Part shown: positions 1-5,967 of the stretch, in pieces
How the letters are laid out: every line of letters starts with the position of its first letter
Numbering within the stretch: position 1 is the stretch's first letter
Assembly: GCA_031283905.1 (NCBI GenBank)
Contig: JAITAW010000272.1
Coordinates: 1 to 6,396, forward strand
Length of the DNA stretch: 6,396 bases
From: Treponema sp.
GTDB taxonomy: Bacteria > Spirochaetota > Spirochaetia > Treponematales > Breznakiellaceae
Reading direction: 5' to 3'
The notes under the pieces: generated by a model
Told to the model about the DNA's origin: nothing
Databases searched by the model: none
What the model saw: the letters and a program-made list of their open reading frames with translations, nothing else
Position numbers and translations under genes: made by a program

Positions 1-1
1 G

Positions 2-790
2 CTGGAAGACGGTTGTACGATAGAATCGGTGCTGTTGTCTGACGGCAAAGAGCGGAAAACAGCCTGCATTTCAACGCAGGCTGGATGCGCGATGGGTTGC
101 GTGTTCTGTAAAACGGGCCAGATCGGCTTCAGGCGCAATGTAAGCGCCGGCGAGATTATCGAGCAGTTTCTGCACCTGCGCTCTATAGCGGCGTTTTCCA
201 ATGTGGTGATCATGGGCATGGGAGAGCCGCTGCTCAACTTGCCCGCGTTGCGGGAGGCGCTGGCTTTTGTTACCGGTAGCGATGCCAGAGGTACTGCGGA
301 TGACGCCTTCTCTAAACGCAGGATTACGGCATCGACAAGCGGCATAATCGCGGGCATACGCGACCTGGCGGACAACGGTCCGGACATACGGCTCGCCGTA
401 TCCCTCACAACCGCAGATGAAGCGCAGCGTGAAAAACTCATGCCGGTAACAAAAACAAACCCGTTGCCGCTCCTCAAGGAAGCCCTGATCTACTATCAGC
501 GGAAAAACTCAAAACGCATTACTTTAGAGGTGGCGCTGTTGCGGAATATCAACACCTCCAGAAAACATGCTAATCTATTAGCGGAATTCGCGCAGGGGTT
601 GGATGTGGTGATAAACGTCATCCCCTGGAATCCGGTTGCGGGTCTGCATCTTGAAGGCGTTCCCCTGCAAGAGCCGGATAAGGCGGAGGTCGAGCGGTTC
701 ATCGCGGCTTTGCAAAAAAAGGGAAGGAACGTAACGGCGCGTTTCAAGAAGGGGCGGGAAGTTGCGGGCGCATGCGGGCAGTTGGGATAA
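2..790 (+). CDS. rlmN: RlmN-family radical SAM RNA methyltransferase (5' end outside window)
   Basis: The protein is expected to methylate C2 of adenine in 23S rRNA (A2503) and in some tRNAs (A37), using S-adenosylmethionine and a [4Fe-4S] cluster in the cytoplasm. The frame is open from base 2 and already encodes the family's Asp-Gly and IE-S-V-L segment, so the ATG at 29 is internal and the N-terminal domain lies off the window. The radical SAM motif C-x3-C-x2-C is at codons 86-88, 98-100 and 107-109. The preceding conserved Cys (65-67) matches the family's accessory cysteine, and the methyl-carrying Cys is in the C-terminal ACGQL motif (codon 773-775). MGMGEPL, the STSG motif and the late NVIPWNP segment are also present. 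All catalytic parts visible are intact. A Cfr-like paralogue (C8 methylation) cannot be excluded, but RlmN is the default. It converges on the - strand operon and is not part of it. Confidence 0.93.
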   Translation: MEDGCTIESVLLSDGKERKTACISTQAGCAMGCVFCKTGQIGFRRNVSAGEIIEQFLHLRSIAAFSNVVIMGMGEPLLNLPALREALAFVTGSDARGTADDAFSKRRITASTSGIIAGIRDLADNGPDIRLAVSLTTADEAQREKLMPVTKTNPLPLLKEALIYYQRKNSKRITLEVALLRNINTSRKHANLLAEFAQGLDVVINVIPWNPVAGLHLEGVPLQEPDKAEVERFIAALQKKGRNVTARFKKGREVAGACGQLG

Positions 791-855
791 CGGCATAGCG
801 AATCGCTGGTTTGGCGCAAGGCGCGTTATGAACGCTTCCGTACCCCCGAGGGCGA

Positions 856-1515
856 TTACGCTTTTTCTGTCGTTTTCTCCATTTCACCGTGAACACAGCG
901 TAAAAAAACCTCCATGCACACCCGCGCATCGTCTTCAGCGCGGTGCGCGTCTTTGGCGTTTATGGCAAGAGAAGCGGCTAAATCCTGCAAATTATACTTG
1001 CACATGTCCGGCAAGGCTTCTTTCGCAAAGACAATCGTATCGGCAACCCGGTTGGGAAGCATAGGAAAAGGCGGCGTCCACAAAGCGGCGGCTTGTACGG
1101 GTTGGGATTCTTCGCCTGAAAACAGATCGAGTCCCTCATCCGCGGCTTCCGCCGCCTTTTCGTATCGAATGGTAAGCGCTTCGTTGATAAACCCGCAATC
1201 AAATGGCGCATTGTGGGCGACAATAACCGTATCTTTTACAAATCGGAGAAAATCAGGAAACACCGCGTCCAGAGAGAGCTTGTCCTTCAACATATCATCG
1301 GTGATATTGTTTACCGCGCCTGCGTTGAAAGGCATGGGTATTCCCGGATTTACCAGTACGGAAAACCGGCTGATGACGCCGCTTTTGTCGAATTTAACGG
1401 CTCCAATCTCCACGATGCGATCCTTTTTCGGGTCCAAACCGGTTGTTTCAAGGTCAAACGCGGTGAACCGCCCGCCTTCATTGAAGAATGGAGCTATTTC
1501 CGTAAAAACCGGCAT
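856..1515 (-). CDS. DnaQ-like 3'-5' exonuclease (DNA polymerase III epsilon-type)
   Basis: This 219-residue protein has a complete DEDDh exonuclease fold. ExoI is FDLETTGL with D21 and E23, ExoII is AHNAPFD with D106, and ExoIII is HRAEDDARV with H191 and D196. Such enzymes remove mismatched 3' nucleotides as the proofreading subunit of the replicative polymerase, or act as stand-alone exonucleases. Between ExoII and ExoIII, residues about 118-157 form an insertion longer than usual, rich in Ala, Glu and Pro, containing GLDLF at 128-132, which resembles a sliding-clamp-binding pentapeptide. The ATG directly follows the stop codon of the phosphoglucomutase gene (TAA then ATG, no gap), with GGAG at 1524-1521 inside the upstream gene, so translation is probably coupled. 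It is the last gene of the block. Whether it is the true replicative epsilon subunit or an accessory exonuclease cannot be told from this window, so no symbol is given. Confidence 0.9.
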   Translation of the reverse strand: MPVFTEIAPFFNEGGRFTAFDLETTGLDPKKDRIVEIGAVKFDKSGVISRFSVLVNPGIPMPFNAGAVNNITDDMLKDKLSLDAVFPDFLRFVKDTVIVAHNAPFDCGFINEALTIRYEKAAEAADEGLDLFSGEESQPVQAAALWTPPFPMLPNRVADTIVFAKEALPDMCKYNLQDLAASLAINAKDAHRAEDDARVCMEVFLRCVHGEMEKTTEKA

Positions 1516-3285
1516 TTAATCTCCGATAACCGCGTGTATGTCCTTCTTGATGGCGTCCAGTTTGGCGGCGACCTCGACTTTCGCGGCGTCCAAGCCACCG
1601 GAACCGACTTCGGCGCAACAACTTGCGTAAAACTTTATTTTAGGCTCGGTGCCGCTCGGTCTCGCGCTCACTACGGTACCATCTTTCAAAAAGAACTGAA
1701 GCACATCGCTTTTGGGAAGGGCTATCGGCTCGGTCTTGCCGGGATTATGCGGATAGATGATGACGGAATTGCCAATATCGCACATCTTCTCAATCTCAAT
1801 GCCGCCCAAGGTCTTGGGCGGATCTTTCCGGTATTGCTCCATGATGCCGTTCATGACGCCGGGTCCTTCAATGCCCTGGAAGTACTTGGAGACGCCGATT
1901 TCCTGCCAATACCCGCATAAACCGTACAGCTCGTTAAGCCTGTCGAGGAGGCTCTTCCCCTTACTGCGCCAGTACAGCGCCATTTCAGCGGTCATCGCCG
2001 CAGCGGAAACTCCGTCCTTGTCGCGCACTTCATGTTCGATCAAGTATCCATAACTTTCTTCGGTACCGAATACGATTGTATAAGGGATCTCGCGCAGTTC
2101 CGCCTTCCGCATCGCATCGGCTATCCATTTGAATCCGGTAAGACATTCGATACACGCCACCCCGTAGTGCGCGGCAATCCGCTTGTGCATACCGGTTGTT
2201 ACAATAGTGTTGACCATTGCGGCGTTTGTGGGCAGTTCGCCCCGCTCTTTGAGCGAAAGGAAGATGTAATCCGCAAGGAGAGCGCCCATTTGGTTGCCGG
2301 TAATAAGGATAAACCCGCCCTTGCCGTCATTCACCGCAATGCCGAACCGGTCCGCGTCAGGATCGGTCGCCATAACGAGGTCGGCGCTTTCCTTTGCCGC
2401 CAGTTCAACCGCCATTTTCAGGGCGGGCGCTTCTTCGGGATTCGGAAACGCCACAGTCGGGAAATCGCCATCGCCTTCGCGCTGTTCCGGCACGGTGATA
2501 ACGTTCAGTCCAAGGCTCCCGAGTACGGTTTCAACATGCATGGCGCCTGTTCCATGTAGCGGCGTATACACGATCTTCACTTCGCCGGCTTTTTCCTTGA
2601 TCAGCGCCGGGCGGAACAGCTTACTCCGCACCATTGTCTGGTAAGGGGCGTCAATTTCCTTGTCGATGATCTTGAGAAGCCCTTTTGCAAGCGCGGTCTC
2701 CTTATCGATTTCCTTGACAGACGTAACCGCATTGACTTCGTTGATGATGCCCGCATCGTGCGGCGGAATAACCTGAGAGCCATCGTTCCAGTAGGCTTTA
2801 TAGCCGTTGTACTGCTTGGGGTTATGACTTGCCGTAATCACGATACCGGTTTCGCACCCGAGCTGCCGTATGGCAAACGAAAGCTCCGGTGTGGGGCGCA
2901 GGCCGGAAAACAAGTAGGTTTTGATGCCGTTAGCCGCAAAAACCAACGCCGCGCTCTCGGCGAATTCCGGCGAATAGTGCCTGCTGTCAAAGGCGATGGC
3001 CGCAGACAGAGCGCCTTTCGCGGCTTTTTCGGGAAAAGCCTTAATCACGTAGGTAGCAAGTCCCTGGGTAGCTGATCGCACCACAAAGGTATTCATGCGG
3101 TTAATACCGCCGCCTATCACCCCCCGCAGACCGCCGGTACCGAATTCCAGCGTACGGTAGAACCTGTCCTCAAGTTCTTTCCAATCTTCGGCTTTGAGCA
3201 GTTGTTCAACCTCAGCCTTGAACCGCTTGTCCTTCTCTTTCACAAGATAATCATTCGCAGTCGCTATGACGGCGTTTTTTTCCAT
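1516..3285 (-). CDS. Phosphoglucomutase/phosphomannomutase (alpha-D-phosphohexomutase)
   Basis: The 589-residue enzyme should interconvert hexose 1- and 6-phosphates through a phosphoserine and bound Mg2+, linking glycolysis with nucleotide-sugar and polysaccharide synthesis in the cytoplasm. All four family signatures are present: the phosphoserine loop TASHNP (151-156, S153 catalytic), the metal loop DPDADR (308-313, with D308, D310 and D312), the sugar-specificity loop GTEES (407-411), and the phosphate-binding loop RPSGTEPK (542-549). Length and order fit the long PGM2/PgcA-like branch of about 580 residues and not the shorter ManB/GlmM type. Substrate preference (glucose, mannose or pentose phosphate) cannot be read from sequence alone. 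A strong GGAGGA at 3296-3291 lies 5 bases before the ATG. The 39-base gap to the upstream Crp-type gene has no recognisable terminator, and the stop codon abuts the ATG of the exonuclease gene. Confidence 0.95.
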   Translation of the reverse strand: MEKNAVIATANDYLVKEKDKRFKAEVEQLLKAEDWKELEDRFYRTLEFGTGGLRGVIGGGINRMNTFVVRSATQGLATYVIKAFPEKAAKGALSAAIAFDSRHYSPEFAESAALVFAANGIKTYLFSGLRPTPELSFAIRQLGCETGIVITASHNPKQYNGYKAYWNDGSQVIPPHDAGIINEVNAVTSVKEIDKETALAKGLLKIIDKEIDAPYQTMVRSKLFRPALIKEKAGEVKIVYTPLHGTGAMHVETVLGSLGLNVITVPEQREGDGDFPTVAFPNPEEAPALKMAVELAAKESADLVMATDPDADRFGIAVNDGKGGFILITGNQMGALLADYIFLSLKERGELPTNAAMVNTIVTTGMHKRIAAHYGVACIECLTGFKWIADAMRKAELREIPYTIVFGTEESYGYLIEHEVRDKDGVSAAAMTAEMALYWRSKGKSLLDRLNELYGLCGYWQEIGVSKYFQGIEGPGVMNGIMEQYRKDPPKTLGGIEIEKMCDIGNSVIIYPHNPGKTEPIALPKSDVLQFFLKDGTVVSARPSGTEPKIKFYASCCAEVGSGGLDAAKVEVAAKLDAIKKDIHAVIGD

Positions 3286-3324
3286 AATATTCCTCCAAAT
3301 TCGTAGTATCTGCTATTAAAGCGC

Positions 3325-3966
3325 TCATTTTCTTCGTTTTGAATTCACGAGACGTTCAAAATCGCTGATATTCTTAACAATAATATGATCCGGCGTAAAT
3401 TCGATCCTGTGTTGAGACATAAAACGGTTCAGTACGTCCCGCACCAGATGGGAGTCCATGCCGGCCCAATGCGCAACGCCCTCCGCTGTGGTCTTGAACT
3501 CGCGGCGCATTGTGGTGCGGTCGACATCCGGCTGGGTCTCGTCAAGCATAAGGAACACATCGGCCACCTTCGCCTGCTCGTCATCAAGGATCAACGTCAT
3601 AAATCTGCGTTTTTGATCGTAAATGCGCTTGGTGAACATTTTAAGCAACTTGAAGGCAAGCTGGGGGTAGCCTGTCATGATCGCATCGAAATTTTGCTTG
3701 TTAAATTCCAGAAGTTTCACAGAATCAAGCGCCACCGCCGTTGCGGAGCGCGGCGAATTTTCAAGGATCGCCATTTCACCGAATATTTCCGAAGGCTTCA
3801 AAATATCAAGGGTCTTTTCAATACCCCCAATGACTTTTGTAAGCTGAACTCTGCCCGATATGATAAAATAAAACGTTTCTCCTACCTCGAATTCGGAAAA
3901 GATCATTTCTCCGGCGTGGAAATCCTTCGAGAAACGGGCGAAAGCGGAAAAATCAAAATCACTCAT
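3325..3966 (-). CDS. Crp/Fnr-family transcriptional regulator
   Basis: A 213-residue DNA-binding regulator with the classical two-domain layout. Residues about 10-105 form the cyclic-nucleotide-binding beta barrel. Its phosphate-binding cassette reads GEMAILENSPRSA, keeping G63-E64 and R73-S74, the positions that contact cAMP in the family. A long dimerisation helix follows (about 100-125). Residues about 155-205 form a winged helix-turn-helix (TAEGVAHWAGMDSHLVRDVLNRF). There is no N-terminal Cys cluster of the Fnr iron-sulfur type, so a nucleotide-like ligand is more likely than oxygen sensing. I chose the ATG at 3966 because it has GGGGAG six bases upstream and gives a normal family N-terminus. 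An in-frame ATG at 4059 would add 31 Pro-rich residues inside the upstream gene. The start overlaps the end of the upstream cNMP-domain gene by 8 bases, suggesting coupled translation and matched amounts of the two proteins. Confidence 0.9.
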   Translation of the reverse strand: MSDFDFSAFARFSKDFHAGEMIFSEFEVGETFYFIISGRVQLTKVIGGIEKTLDILKPSEIFGEMAILENSPRSATAVALDSVKLLEFNKQNFDAIMTGYPQLAFKLLKMFTKRIYDQKRRFMTLILDDEQAKVADVFLMLDETQPDVDRTTMRREFKTTAEGVAHWAGMDSHLVRDVLNRFMSQHRIEFTPDHIIVKNISDFERLVNSKRRK

Positions 3967-4636
3967 CCGCCACTCCCCGCAATCTTTTAGAAGCGTCATC
4001 GGCGGTTGCGTCACTGCCGGTTGCGGCACCGGCGTAACCAATCTGACCAGCAGAATCATCAGCCTCCTTATTTACGCTCGGTTTGTCACCGTAGCGGGCG
4101 AGGAAACTGACAACGGCGTTCAAATCCGCCTGAACAGCGTCTACGTACGCGCCTTCTGGATAATAGGTTAGGTATTTGCTGTATATATGCCGGGTATACG
4201 CGTACTTTTTGTTCTTAAAATAAAATTTACCCAACTGATACAGTCCGTCTTCCGGCTTTTGGTTTTGAGACTCGGGATCGTTCATCAGGGCGGCGACCTG
4301 CTTATGGGTTCTGCGCATCTGATTTGAAAAAACTTTGAGCATTTTTATAATGAGATGGGCGTTCTTCATGGCAAGCTCTTCAAATTCAGAAACGCTAAAA
4401 GCCAACACCGTAGCATCTTGCGCCACTATTGCGTCTTCTTCCCGGGGATAATGACCGAGCGCGGACTTAACACCGAAAAATTCCCCCTTGGCCAGAGGTT
4501 CGCTGACGTCTTTGCCCGACTCAATATCTACATGCAGGAGCCTAACGCTTCCTTTCTGCAAAAGAAGAACTGTTTCCGCAACGTCTCTCTCAAAATAAAT
4601 AACAGAATTCGCTCTATACTGCAACAGTCTCGGCAT
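3959..4636 (-). CDS. Degenerate cyclic-nucleotide-binding domain protein with TPR-like segment
   Basis: The 225-residue protein starts with a Crp-like cNMP-binding barrel (about 5-105: repeated beta strands, the LLLQKGSVRLLHVD strand pair, and a FFGVKSALG cassette). The usual Gly-Glu is Gly-Val (G54-V55) and the Arg-Ser pair is replaced by R65-E66, so canonical cAMP binding is doubtful. There is no DNA-binding helix-turn-helix. Instead, residues about 131-165 form a tetratricopeptide-like helical hairpin (GLYQLGKFYFKNKKYAYTRH, then YLTYYPEG) similar to repeats in BamD/YbgF-type proteins. The tail (about 187-225) is Ala/Asp/Gly-rich and probably disordered. I see no signal peptide or membrane segment, so it should be cytoplasmic. 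Its ATG follows the amidohydrolase TAA with no gap, and GGAGGT is 4 bases before the start. It overlaps the downstream Crp-type gene by 8 bases. A partner or ligand-independent regulator role is an inference from this pairing. Confidence 0.82.
   Translation of the reverse strand: MPRLLQYRANSVIYFERDVAETVLLLQKGSVRLLHVDIESGKDVSEPLAKGEFFGVKSALGHYPREEDAIVAQDATVLAFSVSEFEELAMKNAHLIIKMLKVFSNQMRRTHKQVAALMNDPESQNQKPEDGLYQLGKFYFKNKKYAYTRHIYSKYLTYYPEGAYVDAVQADLNAVVSFLARYGDKPSVNKEADDSAGQIGYAGAATGSDATADDASKRLRGVADE
3973..3978 (-). promoter_or_regulatory. Ribosome binding site fixing the Crp-type gene start
   Basis: On the - strand GGGGAG precedes the ATG at 3966 with a 6-base spacer. It lies inside the last codons of the upstream gene. 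No comparable purine run is at a suitable distance from the alternative upstream ATG at 4059, so this site supports the shorter protein. Confidence 0.7.
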
Positions 4637-5884
4637 TTATACCTCCGGTTCAAAAGGCAGATAATCTAGAACTTTCTTAAAGCCTATCTTCTTGCGGCAC
4701 ATAACATAATGTCCCGCGGGATCTCCAATTACAAACATGGGGCGATTGTTTACCCGTATTACGGCGTATCCTCCGGGCAATTCCCCGCCCAACAGATCGA
4801 TAAACCGCATCTCCCCGTAAATCGGCCTGCCGGCAAGGATGAGCAGTTCGATGTCGCGCATCTCAGCTCCAGCGAAGTTTTCAAAAGGGTCGTTGTTGTT
4901 TGCCTTCAACACCATTATATCACCCGATTTTCCCTCGTCCAGAGTACCGGTCTCTTTATCCATCCAGAACGCTTTTGCGGCGTTGGCCGTAACCATTTCA
5001 AACAGGCTTTTCGCCGGAAGGTCTTCACCGTACAGTTCACGGTACAGATTCCGGTCGTAGTGCATTTCCGCAAGTATATTGATTGATCCGCTTGCCGAAG
5101 AATCGGTGCCGATGGTAACATTTACGCCGGCTTGCAGGAATTTCCTGATTTTGCAGGTAACGTTAAACATAAGCATATTGGAAGCCGCGCACCACGAAAG
5201 GCTTGCTCCCGCCTTTGCCACAGCTTGTATATCTTCATCACTGAATCCAATGCAATGGATGAACAGACAATGCTTATCCAAAATTTTCAGCTTTTTCAAA
5301 TTTTTCACGCCATTCATGGCTTCTTCATCAAAACCTTCAGATAAATGGGTGATGAAAGGGCATTTGTTTTTTACCGCCAGTTTGTGTTCTTGCTCAACGC
5401 CGTCTCCCCATTTTAAGTCATAGGAAGAAGTCTCGTGCGCGAGAGCATAGTTGGTGATCGCGCGAATGGGCAGTCTGGGAAGAATTGCCCCATTCAACGA
5501 CCTGGGAAAGTGATCATTCACGGTGAGAGCGCCGGAAAATAGATTTTTATACGCGCTTAACAGGTAGAGGTCTTCCCGCGCGAGATGAGAACGCTCAATA
5601 AAGGTGTCCGATGCTTTTAAATCATTGTCCCATGGAAGCCAGTTCAAATAATAGCAACCCGGCTTGGGACCCACACGGGGAAGATAATTTCCCTGCATGT
5701 GATCATGCGTATTGATGAGCGATGGATACACTATGGACGCGCCGCCTAAATCTATTGAAACGCCTATGCCGGCGGCGCACTTTGCATTTGAGGCGATCTT
5801 GCCTTCTTTTATAAAGATTGAACCGGCTTCGACTTTTTTGGCAGAAGAAACAATGATTCCGTTTGACAATGTATATTCGGACAT
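4637..5884 (-). CDS. Metal-dependent amidohydrolase (ATZ/TRZ/SAH-deaminase-like)
   Basis: The 415-residue protein belongs to the amidohydrolase superfamily, in the branch of cytosine/guanine deaminases, S-adenosylhomocysteine deaminases and chlorohydrolases. A composite beta domain is formed by residues 1-55 and about 310-360. The barrel carries the metal ligands HDH (H60, H62), H180 in THLSEG with E183 as the probable proton-shuttling acid, H210 in FIHC, and D261 in GTDSSASGS. The AASNMLMF segment (233-240) matches the family's SN-L substrate-site motif. These together indicate a mononuclear Zn/Fe hydrolase acting on a cyclic C-N bond, probably deaminating a purine, pyrimidine or related ring; the exact substrate is not readable. 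The C-terminus (about 365-415) is an additional beta-rich tail. It is cytoplasmic, with no signal peptide. It is the first gene of the operon, with its own promoter directly upstream, and its stop abuts the next start. Confidence 0.88.
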   Translation of the reverse strand: MSEYTLSNGIIVSSAKKVEAGSIFIKEGKIASNAKCAAGIGVSIDLGGASIVYPSLINTHDHMQGNYLPRVGPKPGCYYLNWLPWDNDLKASDTFIERSHLAREDLYLLSAYKNLFSGALTVNDHFPRSLNGAILPRLPIRAITNYALAHETSSYDLKWGDGVEQEHKLAVKNKCPFITHLSEGFDEEAMNGVKNLKKLKILDKHCLFIHCIGFSDEDIQAVAKAGASLSWCAASNMLMFNVTCKIRKFLQAGVNVTIGTDSSASGSINILAEMHYDRNLYRELYGEDLPAKSLFEMVTANAAKAFWMDKETGTLDEGKSGDIMVLKANNNDPFENFAGAEMRDIELLILAGRPIYGEMRFIDLLGGELPGGYAVIRVNNRPMFVIGDPAGHYVMCRKKIGFKKVLDYLPFEPEV

Positions 5885-5890
5885 TCCGCA

Positions 5891-5930
5891 CCCTCTACGC
5901 TATTGTAAGATTATATGAAAAAACAGTCAA
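5891..5930 (-). promoter_or_regulatory. Sigma-70-like promoter and ribosome binding site of the five-gene operon
   Basis: On the - strand, TTGACT (5930-5925), a 17-base spacer and TACAAT (5907-5902) match the sigma-70 consensus closely. The predicted start is around 5895-5896, which would put GAGGG (5895-5891, 6 bases before the ATG at 5884) at the very 5' end of the transcript with a leader of about 11 bases. An overlapping TATAAT (5915-5910) could serve as an alternative -10 element, giving a leader nearer 19 bases, but it lacks a good -35 partner. Assigned from sequence only. Confidence 0.65.
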
Positions 5931-5947
5931 GAAGAAATTGTTGTTTT

Positions 5948-5967
5948 TTACCGCCCTTTTGCGGTAA
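5948..5967. promoter_or_regulatory. Perfect 7-6-7 inverted repeat, candidate operator
   Basis: The half-sites TTACCGC (5948-5954) and GCGGTAA (5961-5967) are exact inverted copies with a 6-base spacer. The centre, between 5957 and 5958, lies about 62 bases upstream of the predicted transcription start, the position of class I Crp-type activator sites. It is unlikely to be an intrinsic terminator, because the T run is on the wrong side of the hairpin for either strand. The right arm overlaps the proposed left end of the IS1-like element, so it could also be a by-product of that insertion. Confidence 0.4.

Noticed and set aside
823..835. Hairpin GCGTT-ATG-AACGC between the convergent genes as a bidirectional terminator
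   Set aside because: The stem is only 5 bases and no T run follows it on either strand.
850..866. GCG-ATTA-CGC followed by TTTTT as a terminator for the rlmN gene
   Set aside because: Only three firm base pairs plus possible G-T pairs, and it overlaps the last codons of the exonuclease gene. Too weak to call without transcript data.
914..1519. Open frame of 201 codons on the + strand
   Set aside because: It lies opposite the exonuclease gene, whose catalytic motifs are complete. The + strand product shows no recognisable motif and no ribosome binding site.
1213..2559. Overlapping + strand open frames opposite the phosphoglucomutase and exonuclease genes
   Set aside because: Shadows of the well-supported - strand genes, with no family motif of their own.
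3967..4059. Longer Crp-type protein starting at the ATG at 4059
   Set aside because: The extra 31 residues are Pro-rich, unlike any family N-terminus, and overlap the upstream gene. The ATG at 3966 has a good Shine-Dalgarno and normal spacing.
5885..5947. A classical TGTGA-N6-TCACA or TTGAT-N4-ATCAA site near the operon promoter
   Set aside because: Neither sequence is present between the promoter and the insertion-sequence edge.
5948..5967. The inverted repeat as an intrinsic terminator
   Set aside because: The T run precedes the stem on the + strand and becomes an A run after the stem on the - strand, so neither orientation gives a stem followed by U residues.
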